Source of the DNA: Martelella mediterranea
Lineage (GTDB): Bacteria > Pseudomonadota > Alphaproteobacteria > Rhizobiales > Rhizobiaceae
NCBI RefSeq assembly: GCF_004342225.1
Contig: NZ_SMAR01000008.1
Location: 62,001 to 126,000 of the forward strand
Direction of reading: 5' to 3'
DNA length: 64,000 bases
Shown here: positions 43,642-51,954 of the stretch, in pieces
Layout of the letters: the number at the start of each line of letters is the position of its first letter
Position numbering within the stretch: position 1 is the stretch's first letter
Notes under the pieces: model-generated
Databases searched by the model: none
Seen by the model: only the letters and a program-made list of their open reading frames with translations
What the model was told of the DNA's origin: nothing
Program-made: the position numbers and the translations under genes

Positions 43642-44481
43642 CTAATTCTGGCTGAGCACGGCAAAGGCAACCGAAAGGTGATGCGATTTGACAGCCTGCC
43701 AGCCGCAATATTCGTCAATGAAAGCACCGTCGACCCACATATCACTTTCAAAAGCCTTTCCCTGCCAGCCCAAACCGCCCGCTTCTATAACCTTTTTCAG
43801 TGTGCGCTGCAGATGCGTGCGGGATATCTGAACTTCGGACGCAATGGCGTGAGCATCTATGGCCGTAACCATAAACCGGTCGTCCTCGCGCTTCGCGCAG
43901 ACAGTAAGAAGAGCGATATGGTCCATAACCAGTCCACCGGCAATCGATCTCTGCAGAAAGGCGACGCGTTCAGGTGGCTCAAGCCACCGTCGGTCCGCAA
44001 TGCAACTGCGGGCAAAGCGAGGCTGAAGACAGGCAATCTGGTCTGGCGCGCTGATGAAGCAACGGACGCGATCCTGGCCGTCCAACCGATCAAGTATCGC
44101 GAGATTGGCGGCAAACCATTCAACCAGGACCTCGATTACGACAGGTAACGGCCTCCAATATCGTGGTCGACGGCTTTCGAATGCAGGATCCTGCTCGATA
44201 AAATGATAGGCCTCCAGCTCAGTCATGAAATCACGGATCGTGTTCGGGCTCGCCACACCGAGGTCTTTCAACACTTCAACGAGACGTGAAACGGTCAATG
44301 TATCAGCAGGATCTAGGTAAAGCGCCAAAGCTGCCTGGCTCATAAGCCATCTCCGGTGAAACCCGAAATTTCCCGCAAGCCTCTGATTTCGGACATAAAC
44401 ATCCTTCATCTGCATACCGAATGAAGCAAGAGCTGGCAGAAATGCCGGATTGCTTGCAATTTGCTGGACAGTTAGCGACAT
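43642..44481 (-). CDS. Protein with two helix-turn-helix-like segments, possible regulator
   Basis: 279 residues, soluble. It holds two separate HTH-like parts: LVEVLKDLGVASPNTIRDFM (about residues 64-83) and IASEVQISRTHLQRTLKKVI (about 210-229). The middle is Arg/Leu rich with no recognised ligand domain. The sequence before MSLTVQQIASN has no support, so I start at the ATG at 44481 (weak AAGAAGA ahead) and not at the longer 306-residue reading. It is divergent from the MFS transporter, which could be its target. Family unknown. Confidence 0.65.
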   Translation of the reverse strand: MSLTVQQIASNPAFLPALASFGMQMKDVYVRNQRLAGNFGFHRRWLMSQAALALYLDPADTLTVSRLVEVLKDLGVASPNTIRDFMTELEAYHFIEQDPAFESRRPRYWRPLPVVIEVLVEWFAANLAILDRLDGQDRVRCFISAPDQIACLQPRFARSCIADRRWLEPPERVAFLQRSIAGGLVMDHIALLTVCAKREDDRFMVTAIDAHAIASEVQISRTHLQRTLKKVIEAGGLGWQGKAFESDMWVDGAFIDEYCGWQAVKSHHLSVAFAVLSQN

Positions 44482-44737
44482 TTTTCTTCTTTTGGTACTT
44501 TGCGCATAGGCCGAATATTCAGCGGGATCACGAAATTGGCATGTAGGCAAGCCCTTTGCCAAATTCCCGAAACAAACTTATGACAATTCCACGCTTGAAC
44601 CCAAACACCGGAAAAGCTAGGGCTTCAAAAGAACGATTGATACAGATCGAAGCACCCTGTCAGACCTTCTTTGCGGTTCGGTCTACCGAGAATACCGAAG
44701 CGGCAGACACCGAATCTGCGTTTGAATTGGAGGCACG

Positions 44738-46030
44738 ATGTTCGCCAGCCTGATCCCCGTCACAAGCCTGATGGTTTCAACTCTGCTGATGATGATCGGC
44801 TACGGGCTTATGAACTATCTGCTTCCAGTCAGAGCCGTTGCGGAAGACTGGTCTCCCTTCCTGATCTCGATGACCGCGACGGGCTACACGGTCGGCTTTA
44901 CTTTATCCTGTATTATCACGCCGAAACTCGTCCTCAGAGTGGGTCATGTGCGTGTTTTCGGCGCTCTGATCACGCTCCTGACCGTTTCAATCCTGATCAG
45001 TTCGCTGGTCGTCGTGTGGCAGGCATGGATCATTTTTCGCGCTGTTTCAGGTTTTGCTGTTGCCGGATGCTATCTTGTCATCGAAAGCTGGCTCAATGAG
45101 CGCGTAACCAATGAAACGCGGGGAACCGCCTTTGCGCTCTATATGGTGGTTTCGCTCGGCGGCTCGATTGGCGGGCAATATCTTGTGCCGCTGGGAGACC
45201 CGCTCAACACGTCACTTTTCATCGTCTGCGGCATGGTGTTTGCCATCGCGATCCTGCCCACAGCACTGTCAACGGCCCAGTCTCCAGCCCCGATTGCCCA
45301 GGCACAGTTTGGTGTTGGCAGACTTTACAGACGGTCGCCCGCTGCATTTGCCGGGGCCATTCTGGCAGGTGTTCTTGCCGGTGCATGGGGCAGCTTGGGC
45401 GGCGTTTACACCACCGAAAGCGGCTTTACGACAGCACAGGGCGCAACACTCCTTGCCTTTGTCCTTGCCGGTGGTGCTTTAGGTCAGGTTCCGATCGGAC
45501 GCATTTCCGACCGAACCGACCGCCGTTATGTCATGATCGCCTGCGGCATCATTGGCATGCTAGCCTCGACGTTTATGTTCTTTTTGTCGGCCGAGACGCT
45601 TTACCTTCTCTATGGGACGGCGTTTCTGGTCGGCTCCATGCTGTACCCGATCTATGCTCTGAACGTCGCTCACGCCAATGACCGCGCAGACCCAAGCGAA
45701 TTCGTAACAATTTCCAGCTCACTCATGATTCTATACGGTCTTGGAACAATTGCCGGTCCGCTGGTTGGTGGTGCAGCCATGGAAATCGGCGGCCCGCGCG
45801 GCCTCATGCTCTATCTGGCGCTGGGTTTCTTCGGCTATGGAGCCTTCGCCGCGTGGCGTGTCTGGCACGGCAACCCGATGGTGACACCGGAAGAGCGGTC
45901 TGACTTTCAGGCCGTCGCGGTTCCCATGCGCGGCACAGACCCGGCAGGCAGTTTTGCTGTCGACTATGAAGAAGAGTACGAGCCGAACGTCTATGCCGAA
46001 ACGGAAGACGAACCGGAAAAGCAGGCCTGA
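44738..46030 (+). CDS. MFS transporter (YcaD-type)
   Basis: 430 residues with 12 predicted helices in two halves and the loop motif RISDRTDRRYV between helices 8 and 9; the segment VIESWLNERVTNETRG after helix 4 is typical of the YcaD-like group. A soluble acidic C-terminal tail (about 385-430) is not common in the family. Substrate unknown. Strong site: TTGGAGG seven bases before the ATG. The divergent double-HTH gene to the left could be its regulator. It is convergent with the EamA gene to the right after 15 bp. Confidence 0.9.
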   Translation: MFASLIPVTSLMVSTLLMMIGYGLMNYLLPVRAVAEDWSPFLISMTATGYTVGFTLSCIITPKLVLRVGHVRVFGALITLLTVSILISSLVVVWQAWIIFRAVSGFAVAGCYLVIESWLNERVTNETRGTAFALYMVVSLGGSIGGQYLVPLGDPLNTSLFIVCGMVFAIAILPTALSTAQSPAPIAQAQFGVGRLYRRSPAAFAGAILAGVLAGAWGSLGGVYTTESGFTTAQGATLLAFVLAGGALGQVPIGRISDRTDRRYVMIACGIIGMLASTFMFFLSAETLYLLYGTAFLVGSMLYPIYALNVAHANDRADPSEFVTISSSLMILYGLGTIAGPLVGGAAMEIGGPRGLMLYLALGFFGYGAFAAWRVWHGNPMVTPEERSDFQAVAVPMRGTDPAGSFAVDYEEEYEPNVYAETEDEPEKQA

Positions 46031-46045
46031 GTTCCAAGCTTCGTC

Positions 46046-46993
46046 TCAGTTCGGCGTCTGCGATGGCGTGACGCGCCGCAGCTTGCGCCGTTCAAGGCCA
46101 AGCCTGTGTTCGCGGAAGATAATGAAAATCCCCGCACCAACAACAAAAACAGAGCCGGTCAGCGTATTCAGCGTCGGAATCTCGCCGAAGATAAAAAACG
46201 CGATCACGATCCCGAAGATGATAGAGCTGTAATCGAATGGTGCGATCGTCGAGGCATCGGCAAAACGATAGGACTCCGTCATGAGAATCTGGCCGGCACC
46301 GCCAAACAGCCCCGCAGCTACCAGCCAGAAAATCGCCTGAGCAGACAGCGGCTGCCACCCAAAAGGCCATGACAGCAGAGAAAGTACCGCGGCAAAGGTC
46401 GAAAAATACAAAACGATCGTCGGGCCTTTTTCTGTAACAAGCAAGCGTCGGACCTGGATCATGGCCATCGCCCCGAGCGCGGCACCCACCAATACCATGA
46501 CGACTGCAAAGGCTTCCTCGGCCCCCATACCACCTTGTCTGAACAAGGTGAGCTTCGGCCAGGAAATGATCATCACCCCAAAAAGCCCGACCCCGACGGC
46601 AGACCAGCGGTATACCCGGACAACCTCTCCCAGAATAAGAGCGGCGAAAACGACAGAGAGCAATGGAGTCGTGTATCCAAGCGCAATGACTTCCGGCAAT
46701 GGCAAGTGCATCAGACCATAAAAGCCCATACCCATGGACGTGATCCCGATCAGACTGCGCAGAAAATGCCCGAATGGCCGTTTCGTGCGATATGCACCTT
46801 TAAGCTCGTGGCGCCACCCGAGATAGATGATGATTGGAACGATCCCGAAAAGTGACCGGAAAAAAGTGACCTGACCCGGCGCAATGCCGCTGCCTGCAAG
46901 CTTGATGAAGGTCTGCATGCAGAGAAAAGCGACGATTGAAATCAGCTTGAGAGTGATTCCACGCAATGGGCTTGGATTGGGATCTGTTGGCAT
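46046..46993 (-). CDS. DMT superfamily transporter (EamA)
   Basis: 315 residues with ten helices in two EamA repeats, opening RGITLKLISIVAFLCMQTFI and ending in the second repeat with VVGAGIFIIFREHRLGLERR. These proteins export small metabolites such as amino acids or purines. The start is not certain: I use the ATG at 46993; an ATG at 47011 would add six residues. The much longer upstream reading overlaps pepN and is rejected. It is convergent with the MFS gene and divergent from pepN. Confidence 0.9.
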   Translation of the reverse strand: MPTDPNPSPLRGITLKLISIVAFLCMQTFIKLAGSGIAPGQVTFFRSLFGIVPIIIYLGWRHELKGAYRTKRPFGHFLRSLIGITSMGMGFYGLMHLPLPEVIALGYTTPLLSVVFAALILGEVVRVYRWSAVGVGLFGVMIISWPKLTLFRQGGMGAEEAFAVVMVLVGAALGAMAMIQVRRLLVTEKGPTIVLYFSTFAAVLSLLSWPFGWQPLSAQAIFWLVAAGLFGGAGQILMTESYRFADASTIAPFDYSSIIFGIVIAFFIFGEIPTLNTLTGSVFVVGAGIFIIFREHRLGLERRKLRRVTPSQTPN

Positions 46994-47199
46994 CGGGGAA
47001 ACTTCATTCATCAGAGAAACAGCCGGAACACGCTCTGGCTCTCTTACGCCTATTTTGGCGGATTTGGCAGGGTTACGCCGAAAAACCGCTAAGAATTTGC
47101 TTTCCGCATCAATCGGCGTTTTGTTATGCGCCGATGAATGCCTACCTGAAGGGCATAATTGATTGGGCAGCCCGCCCAGAAAAGAGAATGAGGAATACC

Positions 47200-49848
47200 A
47201 TGCGTGCTGACGATGACCGGACGGTTTATCTGGAAGACTACCGCCCCACTGATTTCGTCCTTGAAACGGTCGAGTTGATTTTTGAGCTTGGTGAAAACCT
47301 GACCACAGTTGGGAGTGAAATGAGGTTTTATCGCCGGGGTGGCGCCGATCAGTCAGCGCCATTGGTGTTGGATGGCGATAGTCTGGCGCTTTCAGGGCTG
47401 GCCCTTGATGGTAAACCTCTTTTGCCCGAACGGTATGAACAAAAGCATGACAAGCTGATTATCCACGATTTGCCGACCGATGAGCCTTTCACTCTCACGG
47501 TCAAGACGCGCATTAAACCGGCAGAGAACACACAACTGCTGGGTCTTTATCGCACCAATGGCATTTACTCCACGCAGTGCGAGGCAGAAGGCTTTCGCCG
47601 GATTTCCTATTTCTACGACCGTCCGGATGTTCTCGCCGTTTACACCGTCACCATCATTGCCGACAAAGCGACCAGTCCGCTCCTGCTTTCAAACGGGAAT
47701 CTTGTTGAGCAAAAAGAGCTGGAAGACGGTCGCCATATGGCCAAGTGGCACGACCCCTTCCCCAAGCCCGCTTATCTCTTTGCACTCGTCGCGGGCGACC
47801 TGGGGATGATCGAAGACAAGTTCACGACCATGTCGAGGCGTGATGTCACACTCAGGCTTTTCGTCGAGCACGGCAAAGAAGGCCGCGCGGGCTATGCGAT
47901 GAACTCATTGAAGCGCGCGATGAAGTGGGATGAAGAGCGTTTCGGTCGCGAGTACGACCTCGATATCTTCATGATCGTTGCCGTTTCTGACTTCAATATG
48001 GGTGCGATGGAAAACAAAGGGCTGAACATTTTTAATGACCGGCTGATCCTTGCAGACCCTGAAACAGCGACAGACGACGACTACGGCAGGATCGAAGCCG
48101 TTGTCGCTCACGAATACTTCCACAACTGGACGGGAAACCGGATTACCTGCCGAGACTGGTTCCAGCTCAGCCTGAAGGAAGGGCTTACAGTTTACCGTGA
48201 GCATGAGTTTTCGGCCGATCAGCGTTCGCGTTCCGTTATTCGCGTAGAGGAGGTCAAGTTTCTAAGGGCCCATCAGTTTCCCGAAGACTCCGGCCCGCTG
48301 GCGCATCCTGTCCGCCCGACGCAATATCTGGAGATCGACAACTTTTACACAACCACCGTCTACGAGAAAGGCTCCGAAGTTTCTCGGATGATTGCCACGA
48401 TTCTTGGCCAGGATAATTTCCGCAAGGGGCTCGACCTCTACTTCGAGCGTCACGATGGCGGCGCTGTGACCATCGAGGATTATCTGAAATGCTTTGAGGA
48501 CGCCACCGGACGCGACCTGTCGCATTTTGCACTCTGGTATCATCAGGCCGGGACGCCGGAAATCACCGCATCCAGTGAATATGATGAGAAGGTGGGACGG
48601 CTGTCCCTGACACTCAGCCAGTCAACACCATCAACACCAGGGCAAAAGGAGAAGAAGCCGCTCCATATTCCGCTCAGAACTGGTTTCATCGGCCCGAACG
48701 GTGATGACATGGAACCCAGCTCTGTGAGCGGTGGTGAACGCAGAGATGATGTTCTTCATCTGACCAAAGAGCATCAGACTTTCGTTTTCGAGGGCCTTGG
48801 CGCAAGACCGGCAGTGTCGTTGAACCGCGATTTCTCAGCACCTGTGAAGATCGAATATGATCTTCCGAAAGAAGATCTCGTTCGGATCGCACAACATGAA
48901 AGTGATCTTGTTGCGCGCTGGGATGCAGTTAACACACTTGCGCTCAACACGCTGGCCGCAGCGACGCGCGCCTGCCAGTCGGGCGAGACAATCCCGGTCG
49001 ATCCGGCGCTGACTGACACGTTGACTGGATTTGCAGAAGATGATGCTCTTGAGCCAGCATTCAAGGCGCTGGCACTGACGCTACCTTCCGAGCTGGATAT
49101 CGGCCGAAGGATCGGGCAGGATATCGATCCTGACGCGATCCACCTCGCTCGGAACACGGTGCGCGATGCGGTTGCCAAAGCCGGACATAAAGCCTTTTCA
49201 GCCTTGTCTGTAAGCCCGGCGGAAGATGCACCGTTCAGCGCAGATGCTGAAAGCGCTGGAAAACGCGCCCTTCGCAATATCGCTCTGTCTTATCTGGCGG
49301 CTGCAAATGGCGACGCAACTCCGGCCAAAGAAGCTTACGACCGTGCGACGAATATGACAGATCGCATCGCGGCTCTGCGTATTCTGGCACACCAGTTCAC
49401 CGGAGCGGCAGAAACGAAGGCCGCGCTAGAGGACTATCGCGAACGTTTTGCGCGTGAACCGCTGGTTCTCGACAAGTGGTTTACCACGCAGGCAACAATC
49501 GCTGGACCGGATGCGCTGGAACGTGTGCAGAACCTTATGTCGGACACCGCATTCGATATCGGGAACCCGAACAGGGTCCGCGCATTGGTAGGCGCCTTTG
49601 CCTCTTCCAATCCGAGCGGGTTCAATCGCCCTGATGGCGCTGCCTACAGCTTCTTTGCGAATTTCATTCTGACCTCCGACAAGCGCAACCCCACCCTGAC
49701 GGCGCGTCTGATGACTGCCATGCGCTCCTTCTCTGCCCTCGAAAAGACACGCCGGGAAAAAGCCCTGATCGAGCTTGAACGTATAGCGAGCCACGATGAC
49801 CTTTCACGCAACTTACGCGATATTATCGACCGCATGTTGAAAAAGTGA
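47200..49848 (+). CDS. pepN: Aminopeptidase N (M1 zinc peptidase)
   Basis: 882 residues, matching bacterial PepN. The exopeptidase motif is MGAMENKGLN near residue 268 and the zinc site is HEYFHNWTGNR near 304 with the third ligand Glu in SLKEGLTV. An N-terminal beta-saddle, catalytic domain and large alpha-helical C-terminal domain are all present. It removes N-terminal residues from peptides in the cytoplasm. I choose the ATG at 47200 with GAGG six bases upstream; the in-frame ORF that begins before 47000 overlaps the EamA gene. Confidence 0.96.
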   Translation: MRADDDRTVYLEDYRPTDFVLETVELIFELGENLTTVGSEMRFYRRGGADQSAPLVLDGDSLALSGLALDGKPLLPERYEQKHDKLIIHDLPTDEPFTLTVKTRIKPAENTQLLGLYRTNGIYSTQCEAEGFRRISYFYDRPDVLAVYTVTIIADKATSPLLLSNGNLVEQKELEDGRHMAKWHDPFPKPAYLFALVAGDLGMIEDKFTTMSRRDVTLRLFVEHGKEGRAGYAMNSLKRAMKWDEERFGREYDLDIFMIVAVSDFNMGAMENKGLNIFNDRLILADPETATDDDYGRIEAVVAHEYFHNWTGNRITCRDWFQLSLKEGLTVYREHEFSADQRSRSVIRVEEVKFLRAHQFPEDSGPLAHPVRPTQYLEIDNFYTTTVYEKGSEVSRMIATILGQDNFRKGLDLYFERHDGGAVTIEDYLKCFEDATGRDLSHFALWYHQAGTPEITASSEYDEKVGRLSLTLSQSTPSTPGQKEKKPLHIPLRTGFIGPNGDDMEPSSVSGGERRDDVLHLTKEHQTFVFEGLGARPAVSLNRDFSAPVKIEYDLPKEDLVRIAQHESDLVARWDAVNTLALNTLAAATRACQSGETIPVDPALTDTLTGFAEDDALEPAFKALALTLPSELDIGRRIGQDIDPDAIHLARNTVRDAVAKAGHKAFSALSVSPAEDAPFSADAESAGKRALRNIALSYLAAANGDATPAKEAYDRATNMTDRIAALRILAHQFTGAAETKAALEDYRERFAREPLVLDKWFTTQATIAGPDALERVQNLMSDTAFDIGNPNRVRALVGAFASSNPSGFNRPDGAAYSFFANFILTSDKRNPTLTARLMTAMRSFSALEKTRREKALIELERIASHDDLSRNLRDIIDRMLKK

Positions 49849-50075
49849 ATCGGCACTTGCAAATACAACCGTTCTGAGTCCGCATAAAATGTCCCTTCGT
49901 GCCCAAAATGGCGCGAAGGGGCTAAAACAGAGAATGCTCAGATCACAAAAAATCCTTTTTTGATATATGGTTAACAAAAGCTTTCCGTCCGGCACTGGAC
50001 AAGGCGAATCACGTTTGATTCACTAGGGTAGATTCGCAAGAGCGGCTTCGCGAATCACACGAGGGAATCAAACAA
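49849..50075 (+). promoter_or_regulatory. Promoter region with five GANTC (CcrM) sites in 64 bp
   Basis: The 227-bp gap before the sensor gene. GAATC/GATTC occurs at 50006-50010, 50017-50021, 50031-50035, 50052-50056 and 50065-50069, five sites in 64 bp where about 0.25 would be expected by chance. The sites also form inverted pairs (GCGAATCA/TGATTC and GATTCGC/GCGAATC). GANTC is the target of CcrM, the cell-cycle methyltransferase of alphaproteobacteria. A CCCTTCG / CGAAGGG stem lies at 49887-49919 behind pepN. Confidence 0.6.
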
Positions 50076-51944
50076 ATGAAGAGATCGGACATGTGGGGCA
50101 CGCCCACAGTCAACGGGAAGTTGCGCTCTCAATTCAGTGGAGAGCAGATTTTTGCGGGAGATGATCGCCACGTTTCCACCTGGCGGTTGCCTGTGGCAAT
50201 GGAGAAGAGTCGCATTGAAGCGATACTCCGAAGAGCGATCCCTGTTCTCATCATCATGTTTTTGATTTGCGTCGCGCTGACGAGAGGCTTCTCGCTTCTC
50301 TCAAGTCACGTTCGCATGGAAGCGGCGGTGCTTCACTCCACTGAAGCGGTGGCGGCACTGGCCGCATTGGCGCTCGATGAACAGACAGCGCTGACTTCCA
50401 AACCCGACCAGCAGGCGGCAACAATCATCCTTGAAGATACGCTCACAGAGATTGGGATGGGCGGCGAAACGGATTTGGTTCTGGTTAATAGTTCCGGTGT
50501 TGTCTTTGCTGCCACCGGCCAGGCACGCTCGTTTATCGGCCGCACACTTTCCGGCGCTTTTCCCGGATTGATGGTGCCCCATGCATCTGGTGAGGAAAAA
50601 GATGCCAGTGAAATCAGTTTTCAGGGCACGTCCTATCAGGTAGTTCCAAGACTAGTGGGCGATGACGGCAGCCTCATTATCGCGATGCATTCATTGCAGA
50701 ACATGCATTCCCTCTGGCGTGCAGAAATCAATCTTAATGTCACATTATTCGCAGCCACGGCCGTTCTGCTGCTCGTCGTCCTCTACGCCTATTACGCGCA
50801 GCTGGCTAAGAATGGCTCCATTGTGGATGAAGTCAGCGCAGAAGCGGAAAAGCGCGGATTGATGCTTGCCAACGGCGAAACGGGGCTATGGGCCTTTTCG
50901 CCGGAAAACAGGAGCGCCTGGCTGGACAGTTCTGCAGCCGCTGTACTTGGTGAAGGTATCAAAGCCGGATACTATTCCTATCGTTTTCTTCTAAAGCGTA
51001 TTCATCCGCAAGACCGCATCGGTCTTGCCCATCACCTGCATCCGTCAGCGGAAGGCCTGGTGCAACACAGTCTGCGTCTCAGGCAGCATGATGGTCGATA
51101 TGCACGGTTTGAGCTGCGTGCCCATGCATCAATGAAGAATGGTGTCATGACGCTGGCTGGTGCAGCGATCAGGGCCTGCGAGGTTCACCACCGCGAACGC
51201 AACGCACTGCATGAAGCAGCGCAGCTGAAGTCCGTCTTCGACGCTCTTCCTCATGCTCTGGCGCTCTGGAAGCCTGATGGCAAACTTCTGACTGCGAACA
51301 AAAGCTTCTGCGATATTCATGACCTTCAGCCAGCCAGAATCGACACGCTTTGCCGCAGTGATGTCGAGAAATCAGACTCGACTGAGCAGCAACTCGTCCG
51401 GCGCTCGGTTTGTGAAGGTTCCGCGGATTGTGAAATCAAAACCGCCGATGGCCGATGGCTCAGGGTTTCTGAGGTCTGCATTGCTTCCGGTGAAACACTT
51501 GCTATCGGCATGGATATTACAGAGTTCAAAGCCTGCCAGATCCGGCTTCAGGCAGAACAGGTTCGTCTGCGCGACAAGGTCAATACACTGGCAGCATCGC
51601 GCCGTGCGCTGGAACAGGAAACCGCAGCGCTGACCCTTTCGCTCAAGCATAGCCATGCACGGGGCAAGGAAGGATTGGCGGAAAACGCCCTTACACGACA
51701 TTCAGCAGATCTGCGGACCAGCCTGACAGCCATTCTCGGCTTTTCGGAGCTGCTCTTGGTGGAAACAGAAAGCGCGAAAGTATCGTCTGGCAAGGTTACC
51801 GAATACGCAAAGTGCATTCGTGATGGCGGCAACAGGCTGAAGGCTCTGGCTGAAACACTCGAGGCAGAAGCAGACCTCAAGTGCGACCACACTCCCGGTG
51901 TCATCATCCGCCGTCAGGCCGCAGCGGGTCAGTCTTCGGTCTGA
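50076..51944 (+). CDS. Membrane PAS sensor with a degenerate histidine-kinase core (DivL-like)
   Basis: 622 residues. Helix 1 near residues 50-70 and helix 2 near 225-245 bound a periplasmic domain (about 75-220); then follow PAS domains (about 260-380 and 385-490) and a DHp-like segment near 545-565 reading RHSADLRTSLTAILGFSEL. In true kinases this is SHELRTPLNAIIGFSE; here the phospho-acceptor His is Ala and the Pro is Ser, and the protein stops before any ATPase domain. It cannot autophosphorylate. Membrane PAS proteins with a non-His H box recall DivL, which controls CckA. It is convergent with glnE after 10 bp. The GANTC cluster upstream fits a cell-cycle gene. Confidence 0.72.
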   Translation: MKRSDMWGTPTVNGKLRSQFSGEQIFAGDDRHVSTWRLPVAMEKSRIEAILRRAIPVLIIMFLICVALTRGFSLLSSHVRMEAAVLHSTEAVAALAALALDEQTALTSKPDQQAATIILEDTLTEIGMGGETDLVLVNSSGVVFAATGQARSFIGRTLSGAFPGLMVPHASGEEKDASEISFQGTSYQVVPRLVGDDGSLIIAMHSLQNMHSLWRAEINLNVTLFAATAVLLLVVLYAYYAQLAKNGSIVDEVSAEAEKRGLMLANGETGLWAFSPENRSAWLDSSAAAVLGEGIKAGYYSYRFLLKRIHPQDRIGLAHHLHPSAEGLVQHSLRLRQHDGRYARFELRAHASMKNGVMTLAGAAIRACEVHHRERNALHEAAQLKSVFDALPHALALWKPDGKLLTANKSFCDIHDLQPARIDTLCRSDVEKSDSTEQQLVRRSVCEGSADCEIKTADGRWLRVSEVCIASGETLAIGMDITEFKACQIRLQAEQVRLRDKVNTLAASRRALEQETAALTLSLKHSHARGKEGLAENALTRHSADLRTSLTAILGFSELLLVETESAKVSSGKVTEYAKCIRDGGNRLKALAETLEAEADLKCDHTPGVIIRRQAAAGQSSV

Positions 51945-51954
51945 GCGGTTCGCA

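Noticed and set aside
46994-47362. N-terminal extension of the EamA gene across pepN
   Set aside because: The extra residues are low-complexity and overlap the secure pepN start.
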